64,000 nt of DNA. It comes from Lenzites betulinus (Eukaryota > Basidiomycota > Agaricomycetes > Polyporales > Polyporaceae). The stretch lies in NCBI GenBank assembly GCA_022264855.1, contig JABYQU010000044.1:186001-250000 (forward strand). Reading direction: 5' to 3'. The translations under genes and the position numbers were made by a program. Below are positions 56,590 through 64,000 of the stretch, piece after piece. The stretch's first letter is position 1, and every line of letters begins with the position of its first letter. The notes under the pieces were generated by a model, which made no database searches, was not told the DNA's origin, and was given only the letters and a program-made list of their open reading frames with translations.

Positions 56590-59500
56590 TCAGGGTATGT
56601 ATATCTTAGAGTAGCCTTCCACGCTGTGAAAGAGGGCATTCCTCTCAGCACGTCTCATCCCACGCTCCCAGGGGGGAAATCAAGCACGTACCTTCTCCGA
56701 CAGCACGGGCAGGTGTGCTTCGATGCCGACGAGCGTGCGGCGAGGTTCTCGCGGCAGTCATCACATAAAGCAAGGCACCTACAAAAATACCACGTTCAGC
56801 ATCTGGGCCGTAGAGCGTTGCCGAGGCGGATATGCAATACCACTTACCTGCATGGCCAGCAGATGATATCCCGTGGCTCGACCGTACAAATCACGCAATT
56901 GCGTGTCTGCTCGGCAAACGGGTCTTCGCCTCGCGCCTCTGCCGCTGCTCGCTTTGAATGCCGTCGTTCCAACACGAACTCATCCCACTCCTCGCGTTCA
57001 TCCCCATCCAGACGTCGCGCCCCTGACACGAGTCGTTTGTAACCCCTCCGCGTAAGTGGTGAGGACGATGTGTCGGTCATATGTGCAAGAAGGAGCGGGG
57101 CAGAGGCGACTTGGGATGCCGAGGTCGACAAGTCGGCGTACAGCATTGCTTGCTCGTCATCGTCTTCCGCGTCTTCTGGTGCCTCCGCTGGGTCATGTTC
57201 GTCCTCGACGTCAGATTCTGAGGTACTGGACGGCGTCCTGCTCCGTTGGCGACCTCGCTCGGCCGGGTCGAAGTCTTCGTCGTCGTCGCTCACGGGCTCC
57301 CCGCGCAGGAACCTCTCATAAGGGTCTCGTTCTGCCCGATTGGTGATCTCAGATGTGGCGGGCGCATTCTGTTCATCGACCTCGCCGGTAGATGCCGGTG
57401 GCCCCTGCACGCCCGCGCCCCGACGGGGACCTCTACGCACCCACGCAACACACAGCGCCACGACCCGCTTTGCGGCCCGCCACACGCTGAGCAAGAACGC
57501 GCCGAGATGGCGCTGCCACGCGGCGTTGAGCACCGTGTTCATCCACACGTCCGTCTTCGCGCCCTTCGCCTTCACGCTCGCGATTTCGTTCGCAAACCCC
57601 TTGCGTGTGACCCGTTTCGCTCCACGTTGCTCGTACGAGGACGAAATCACTGCGACGCCTGTGCGGTCCAGCTCGAGCTCGCCGCGGACGACGTCCCGCC
57701 GAGAGGCGCCAACAGCGGTAGAATCCATATGCGCATTCACGACGCCCCCGACCTCGTTCCCGAGGCCCGCGACGGCGGTCGCGTCCATGCTCGCAGTGCC
57801 GAGCCGGAAGAGCGCGACATTGAAGTCCTCATCTGGACGCGGGAGGATCGCCGAGTGGCCAAAGATGGGGCGAGAGATTGTGCCGCTGAACAGCAGCTGC
57901 GTGAACGCGTTCAGTCCGACGGAGAAGCCGATGACGACGAGCATGACTGATTCGACCATGCGCGCGGCAAATGTCGTGATGGGGTACGCGGGTGGGGAGA
58001 CCCAGACGATGAGATGGAAATGCAGGAGCGCGACCAAGCTGATCGCGGTAGAGATTGTAAGGCGGTATTGTGTCCAGCGACGCTTGACTTCAAGACAATG
58101 CATGATGGTAAGCTGAAAGAGCATCAGTATCGATGTATACGAAGCTAAGGAAGACCACGGACCTGTATTAGCGGAAGCATTACAGTGATAATAACGTGAA
58201 CATCCGGCCTAGAGGGCGTCTGGGCATCCTTCTGGGGATATGGATGGGCGGCAGAGCACATATATAGTTGGAATGCAAACGCAAACTAAAAACAGGTCAG
58301 CGCCCTGACACCGGATCGGATGCGCAGGACATAACCAACGCACGAGGTTGAACGGCGATGTATCGTTCATATTGATTCCTTCTAGGCCGGTAGTGAGGGT
58401 TCCGATGCACAACGTGGTGCACGCCGCGAGAAACGTAAACCAGCATACGTCCTCCATCTTCTTTTCGGCTGCCCAGATGCCGAGCGGCTGCAGCCAGGTC
58501 GCTTCCGTGGCTACAGAAAGCTGCTGAGCTTGCAGCAAGAGCAGGATCCAGAGGACAAGTGCTCTGCCAAGCAGATACAGCGATGGGACCCGGAAGAGCA
58601 TCCGGGAGAATGTGGAAGAAAGGTCGACGGGGAAGAACCTGGAGAGGACTAGTTGTTGCCAGGTGAGAGTGCGTCGATGTAATGCAAAGTAGTTGCGGTG
58701 CACGCGGATACCTGGATGCCGGTGGGGAGGCACGACGGTGTTTTGTATACGGTTGAGGACGAATGCCTGATCTGTCGCTTAGTTAACTTCTCCTTGCGCC
58801 AACAAAGACATCGCGCCACCACACGAAGTGTGCATCTCGGTCAAGCACGGGCGCGAGTACGCGCGGGGCCACTGGGGCAATTGGCTCCAGCTTCCCCGCA
58901 TCACTTGCAGATATCACGACGAGCAAATGCCTAAGCTTTTGGTCCAAAACAGGGTAGGAACAGACCCAAAGTTTGTTTCCTGGTTCCGGGCCTGAGACAG
59001 GGGCGGGGGACGTGAATATGCGGGAACAGGAATAGATATCGAATCGTGAGTCCGAGTTTTAGAGTATGAGCGACGCGAGACCCAAGGCGAACGCGCCCAC
59101 CATCGATACAGCGCTCGCTGGGCTTGGAGCTCTGCCAACAAAGCACAAATAGCCACTGTAGGCTGCTTTGTTATCCGATCAATAACTTTCTAAACAGGCT
59201 TCAGGACCTGAACCAGCCTCAGAACCAGGCTGTCGACAGGAGTCCAGTTCCGGGGCTGATCCAAGCCTGTCCTGGAGGGGAACTGCGGAAAATGCGCGTC
59301 GTGTATATATGATCCATGATGACCTACGTACTCAAGCACTCACCATTACAAACAACCCGACGAAATAGCCTGATGTCAGGAAACCCCACATTCCAGGTAA
59401 GGGCGGGCCATCCTGCATATTGGACCTGGACCTTCGCTGGCTGTTGCCGTTCGTACTCGCATATTGAGGTTGGTGAGCAAGCTCGTGTGCTTCTATCCCG

Positions 59501-59646
59501 AGTTCATCCAGGCGGCGCAGACGAGCAAGTGCACGCGAGGGGAGGCTGAGGAAGCGGTGCGCAAGCTTCAAACTCGCATTGAAGAACATGGAAGTGTTGT
59601 AGAAGCTGTCCACGGGTTGGACGACATCCTCGACGACTGCGTCCAT
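56590..59646 (-). CDS. Multi-pass membrane RING E3 ubiquitin ligase, Asi1/Asi3-like
   Basis: Six exons (59646-59344, 58766-58344, 58285-58163, 58112-56848, 56778-56692, 56623-56590) give 744 residues. Hydrophobic segments include GMWGFLTSGYFVGLFVM, YLLGRALVLWILLLLQ, WFTFLAACTTLCIGTL, VHVIITVMLPLIQLTIM, ISLVALLHFHLIVWV and MLVVIGFSVGLNAF. A long acidic, Ser-rich loop follows. The C-terminus is a cysteine-only RING: CVIC, WPCRC, LCDDC and CPCC, ending SKIYIP. This matches the yeast Asi1/Asi3 ligases of the inner nuclear membrane that degrade mislocalised proteins and limit amino-acid-sensing factors; the same location here is inferred. The 577-nt first intron (59343-58767) is about ten times the local norm because it contains a transposon copy (58915-59303). 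Confidence 0.88.
58915..59303 (+). mobile_element. Small inverted-repeat element, copy 1 (389 bp), inside an intron
   Basis: Begins CACGACGAGCA and ends TGCGCGTCGTG, an 11-bp terminal inverted repeat with one mismatch, and is flanked by TAT on both sides (58912-58914 and 59304-59306). Much of it matches the reverse complement of copy 2 at 60749-61038. It carries about 100 extra bases between GAGACAGG (near 59000) and CAACAAAGC (59138). No transposase is encoded. The 3-bp duplication and CAC ends resemble CACTA-type elements, but that assignment is tentative. Confidence 0.75.
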
Positions 59647-60745
59647 CGTTTTCGCCGAGGGTCACTGCAGGATGGTGGTGGGCGGAAGGAGGTCGACGTC
59701 GTGAGCAACACGATTGCTGCCGTGATGTACCTCGGCGTCTTGCACGTGCTCGCGTCGTCCGACTTTCACGGAATCGTGCTATACGGCACTCAGAGTCACA
59801 GTCAAACAGTAGACCCAGTGTGCGAAACAACAGCTTTGTACGGGTTGATGCGAGGTCGTTGACATAGTATTCGAATTCGGGACTGAGAACATACAGGAAG
59901 AAAGAAGCAAAACATGCAAAGATATGAAGGCATAATCATAATGTTTAGCGTAGTGGGAAGCGGAAGCCTGAGCACTACAGCAGCGAGAGCTAGCTGTTCT
60001 TCTTCACCTATATCAACAAGTACTGTTAGGGGACTTCATAGACTTGTTTGACAAGCACGCATACCTTCGTCTTCGCGTTTTCCGCCAGTTTCGAAGAGCT
60101 CGGCCTCTTCCGGGCGGTGGGGAAGTTCGCTACGAGGTTCGGGGACGTGGGTGGAGTGGGCTGGATCAACGTGAAGCTGATTCCGTGAGGCTCAGAGCTC
60201 CTCTATCACAGAGAACTCGTCAGATACGCTTGATCACAGAGTAAGGTTATGTTGTGCAACGCACCGGCGCATAGGGATGCACAGGCCTGCCATCGTTGCG
60301 GTTGGACATGTCGAAATGCTGATGCTGAGCGAGGAGAATGCGAGCAAGCAAGATGGAGGGGTGGCGGAAGCACTGCGTGGGCCAAAGCCCCCAGCGTACG
60401 TTGCGCAGCTTTTAAAGCCGCTGTGTATAGGAGCTCGGTCGTCGTTTTGCATGGCACAATGGGCGACATGGTCGAATTGCGGGCGGCCACCCGATCAGGT
60501 CCCATGCGCTGCGAGAGTTAAAGAGTACAATGGCAATGTTTTGGAGTCACTCCAAAGCTCCCCGAGCTAGCTCACCGGAACTTGAATGTCTCATAGGTGT
60601 ACGTTATGCGAGGCTTTCTGGACTACCAAGACCGATCTAAAAAGCTGGTCAATAGTTACCTCAGGCTTGCGTGCAAGGTCACCCGGACTCCAATATTGAA
60701 GCAGCTGTTCTTGCGTGCCGCGGCCGGTCCCTGCACTGGAGCTCC
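59647..60745. other. Upstream region of the RING gene; unresolved coding-like fragments
   Basis: A plus-strand stretch at 60083-60180, preceded by an AG acceptor and followed by a GTGAGG donor, reads EELGLFRAVGKFATRFGD; a later open frame at 60277-60567 may continue it. I recognise no family and cannot place a start, so no gene is called. Confidence 0.3.
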
Positions 60746-60748
60746 AGT

Positions 60749-61038
60749 CACGACGCGCATTTGCCCGCGGTTCCCCTCCGGAACAGGCTTGGAACAGCGC
60801 GGAAACTAGACTCCTGTTGACAACCTGGTTCCGAGCCTGCCTCATGTCCTGAAGCTCAGTTAGAAGGCTATCAATTGCAATTGGATAACGAAGCGGTCTG
60901 TGACAGCGGCTTTTTGTGCTTTGTTGTCAAAACCCCAAGCAACGCTCCAAGCCTGTCTCTGGCCCGGACCCAGGAAACCAGTTCTGGATCTGTTCCTATC
61001 CTGTTTTGAACAGAAACTTTGGCCCATTGCGCGTCGTG
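60749..61038 (-). mobile_element. Small inverted-repeat element, copy 2 (290 bp)
   Basis: On the plus strand it begins CACGACGCGCA and ends TGCGCGTCGTG, a perfect 11-bp inverted repeat, with AGT on both sides (60746-60748 and 61039-61041). Its sequence is the reverse complement of the same family as copy 1, with shared blocks such as AAAACAGG, GAGACAGG, CAACAAAGCACAAA and CCAAGCCTGT. Different 3-bp duplications at the two copies show independent insertions. Confidence 0.78.
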
Positions 61039-61041
61039 AGT

Positions 61042-61743
61042 GCGACAGAGGTCCAGGTAGAGCAGGGCAAAACGTGTCCGGCCGTATGGCTCCGAGTACA
61101 CGCAAGGTCTACGCCGACGCCTAGGCGGCACTTCCCTAGTAGCAGCTCTGTGAGGAGAATGATATAGCTTACGGAGCTAGACATGTCCGGTCCTAACCCG
61201 GTGGCGGGACAAAGAGATAAGGTAAGCTGCAAGTGTGTCGGCGAATGATGGTGGAGATGTGTACACCTTGGCCCTTCAAGCTTCAAGCTTCACCTGTGGC
61301 ACTCTGGTCTAACTCCAAAAAGCAAGATGGGTGAGCGTGCGAACTATATGAGATGGTTGAGTACAGAGGAGACCCACGAGGCGTGGAATTCGGGAGGGAG
61401 ATTGACGGAACGGCGGCGTTCGATTGTGTCCATCAATCCGAGCGTGTGCCGGCCACGATGTCTCGTACGGCATCAGACGCCCTCTCATCCTCGTCCCGCC
61501 TGTTGCACAGGCATCCTTCTTACCATTTCGTCCATCGTCCAGGAGGACGATGGCGGTGTGCTGCCGGCGGATGCGCGTCGGCGCGGGCCGCACGCGTCTC
61601 AGGCTCGATCAGGCAGGCCCGCCCAGCCAACACGGGCGCTCTTTACGCTGACTCCGCTCCATCTTTTTGCAACTTTGTGCTCATCCTACTCGTAGCACCG
61701 CCACAGACCCCCACAAAACTCGCCTGGGACGCTCGGATACTCG
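61042..61743. other. Intergenic region upstream of F-box gene 3
   Basis: 700 bases, presumed promoter of the F-box gene; open frames have no recognisable content. Confidence 0.5.
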
Positions 61744-63574
61744 ATGGTGTCTTCACAAGACTCACGAACATGCGCTCTCGCAGGAGGGCTGCTCGAATCG
61801 CTCAAAATTGGGGCCGATTCGTTTAGGTTCGTTCCTTGCGCAGCTTCCCCTATGTGCGCCTCGCTCACATGCATCTGGTTTTCTATAGACTTGATGCTGT
61901 ATGTTCTCGCTCTAAAACTATCAAGCACGTAGCGCTGAGATTATCCAACAGCTACAGGACCTCGACCGCATCGTCGCGCACAGTCTCTCCCTCGTCAGAA
62001 GCGCCATCAACGACCACAGGCCCGTCCACCAGCTCCCCGCCGAAATCCTCGCCCTCATCTTCCGCTATGCCCTGCCGTCGAACGACGCAGAGTTCCACCA
62101 CAGCGGCGAAGAGGAGGTCGACCTGCACGCAGAACACTTTGCGCGGGTCATCATCTCACATGTCTGCAAGCGGTGGCGGGCGGTCTCGCTCGAGATGGCC
62201 ACCTTCTGGACCGTGATCGACACCCACCACGCACCATGGGCGACGACGTACTTCGAACGCTCCGGGACGATGCCCCTGCACCTGTACCTCCGCTATCCGC
62301 CCGAGAACACAATGGAGACGCCCCTGATCTCTCAGGGGCCACGCATCCGCGACATGTCCATCGAGCTGCAGAAGAAACACGACTCCATCATCCCCCTGCA
62401 GCTGCCCATGTATCTGCCCGCCGTGCCGAATCTCGAATGCCTCACCATCGTAACGCGCAGCCGCCCGTTCGAAGAAGGCCGGCCGATGATCGACCTGGAC
62501 CACTGCCCGCCGCTCTTCCCCGCCGAGCCCCCGCGCCTCCGGACGCTGATCCTCAAAGGCCAGTGCTGGTTCCCGGCCATCCCATACGAGCAGATCACGC
62601 ACCTGCACATCAACAAATCGACCCCCGTCGACCTCACCGTGATCATCGGCCTCCTCCGCCGCTGCGTCTCGCTCGAGGCGCTCGTCCTCGCCGACGTGTA
62701 CCTCGCGCACGCGCGCACGGTCCCCGACAACTGCTCCGCGTCCCTCCCGCGCCTGCGCCTCCTCACGCTCAGCATCACGCAGTCGCGCCTCTCCATGCGC
62801 CGCTTCCTGCCCTGCCTGCGCCTGCCCACCACCGACATCACGGTCCGCATCCTCGGGCGCGAGGCCGGCCGCGCGCTCGCGGACCTCCACCCGTTCCCGA
62901 CGCTCCCCTTCGCCGCGCACCTCGACACGCTCACGCTCGACGCGCCCGGGCCGGACCTGCGCGGGCTCGTGCTCCAGGCGCACGGCGCCGCCGCAAACGT
63001 CGGCCTCCTGCTCGACCTCGGCGACTCGTACACGTCCGCGGCGCACGCGCTCGGCAAGACGGTGCTCCCCGTGCTCCTCCCGTACGGGAGCATCACGCGC
63101 CTCGCGATGCGCGCGCCGCGCTGCGACGTCGTCGCGCAGCTCCTCCCCGCGCACCTCCCCGCGCTGACGTCCGTGCGTGTTGTGGACGCCGCGGGGCCGT
63201 CGGTGACGGACGCGCTGGCGGGGAAGGCGGTCGGTGTTGCGCTCCGGGACGTGGCGGACATCGCGCCGCAGACAGCGGAGGCCGAGCTGTGGTCCCCGCG
63301 CGCCGAGCTCGGGGTCTCGCACCCGGCGCCTGCGGGGGCGCGCCCGTCCGCGCTGTTCAACCTAAGGAGGTTCACGTTGTGCCATGTGCGCGGCGCGGGG
63401 GACCGCGACGGGGTGCTTCCTGCCGGGATGGGAGAGCGCGCGGAGGAGCTTGCGCGGAGCGTTGCGGCGAGTGTCGAGGAGGTGGAGTGTCGCATGGTGG
63501 ACGCTGCGGACGCGGGGAAGTTTATCAACCTGCCGGGCGTACGGCCGAGTGGGCATGCTTACTCTTGGGATTAG
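61744..63574 (+). CDS. F-box protein with leucine-rich C-terminal region (gene 3)
   Basis: Exon 1 61744-61826 (83 nt, the same length as in F-box gene 2), probable 10-nt micro-exon 61889-61898, and a single long exon 61940-63574 give about 575 residues. The F-box is VHQLPAEILALIFRYALP followed by VCKRWRAVSLEMATFWTVID. Leucine-rich strands follow (LECLTIVTRS, LRTLILKGQCWF, LEALVLADVYLAH, LDTLTLDAPG). The protein probably serves as an SCF substrate receptor. It is more distant from F-box genes 1 and 2 than those are from each other. An alternative splice from 61826 directly to 61933 (acceptor CGTAG) also keeps the frame, giving Ser-Ala-Glu instead of the micro-exon residues. The stop is at 63572-63574. 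Confidence 0.82.
61889..61898 (+). other. Probable 10-nt micro-exon in F-box gene 3
   Basis: ACTTGATGCT sits between TTCTATAG and GTATGT and fits the phases if the next exon starts at 61940 (acceptor CTGAG, weak). Skipping it and using the TAG at 61930-61932 also works. Confidence 0.4.
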
Positions 63575-64000
63575 GGCCTCGCAGCACTGAACACAAAACA
63601 TACCGGGCTAATTTCCGTAGATCGTGTACGATTCGCACCGACTGAACGATGCATAACCATAACCGATAGTCTAGACACATTAGCACAGTTGAACACTCTG
63701 GGATGTATATACGCAGCTCACACAAAATTTACCACACATTCACGTCGCCGTTGCCCACGGACTGTAATTGTAATTTGGACTCACTCAGTCAACGAAGCGA
63801 GGGGTATAAAGCCACATCAATTCAAGCACGCTCGACAGAAAATGCACCGAACCGTACAAATACACAGTCCCAGTGCGGCACACAGCGGTCGCGAGCATCG
63901 CCATGGGCAGCCTGCAGATCGGACATACTAGTATGGTAGACATAACACGTACATGGACATGAAGCACAGCAGCAGCAGCATATTACACATTCATACTTCT
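63575..64000. other. 3' region of F-box gene 3 and window end
   Basis: A TATAAA at 63805-63810 on the plus strand could belong to a gene beyond the window, though the only following frame (ATG 63841) stops after 29 codons. A CAG-type trinucleotide run lies near 63967-63980. Confidence 0.4.

Noticed and set aside
59464..59862. Plus-strand frame of 132 codons that looks protein-like
   Set aside because: Its first half is antisense to exon 1 of the RING ligase, whose minus-strand reading continues into a membrane helix and a matching splice donor.
62156..63322. Minus-strand frame of 388 codons
   Set aside because: Antisense to F-box gene 3; Arg/Glu/Gly-rich with no motifs, arising from strong third-position GC bias of the real gene.

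Overview
The window reads as nuclear DNA of a filamentous basidiomycete, most likely an Agaricomycete (mushroom or polypore type). The evidence is GC-rich sequence, genes cut by many 50-60 nt GT..AG introns with CTNAY-like branch sites, and a gene set typical of that group: WOPR regulator, GPI-type cupredoxin, F-box/leucine-rich families, a Kre9/Knh1-like secreted protein and an Asi-type RING protein. Genes were called by joining exons by hand across canonical splice sites, so exon edges are inferred.

Left third (1-32 kb): the 3' end of VPS54 (GARP tethering complex), then about 11 kb without a recognisable gene that holds a well-preserved 1.1-kb Mutator-like non-autonomous element (identical 189-bp inverted termini, 9-bp target duplication). 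Next come an Ecl1-type life-span factor, another 6.5-kb gene-poor stretch, a 12-exon GID7/WDR26 subunit of the GID/CTLH ubiquitin ligase, Elongin A on the minus strand, and a WOPR (Gti1/Pac2) transcription regulator.

Middle (31-49 kb): splicing factor Cwf18/CCDC12 (minus) is divergent from GUF1, the mitochondrial LepA-type GTPase. These are followed by a secreted blue-copper protein, two tandem F-box paralogues (the second with two reading-frame breaks) and an external EF-hand alternative NADH dehydrogenase.

Right third (49-64 kb): an accessory-looking block. A minus-strand gene with an MLKL/HeLo-like helical N-terminus is divergent from an F-box-like gene; both end in the same uncharacterised 'HDQGWGG ... 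YSW..ACIFR' domain. The second gene is split by an 857-bp retroposed segment (17-nt poly(A) tail, perfect 14-bp target duplication). Beyond it lie a small Kre9/Knh1-like secreted protein, a multi-pass Asi1/Asi3-like RING ubiquitin ligase whose first intron carries one of two inverted copies of a small CACGACG-ended element, and a third F-box gene. All three F-box genes seem to share a 10-nt micro-exon.

Functionally the window mixes housekeeping genes (vesicle tethering, splicing, transcription, mitochondrial translation and respiration, three ubiquitin-ligase components) with a lineage-specific block on the right that shows duplication, frameshift and transposon insertion. No rRNA, tRNA or CRISPR array was recognised.
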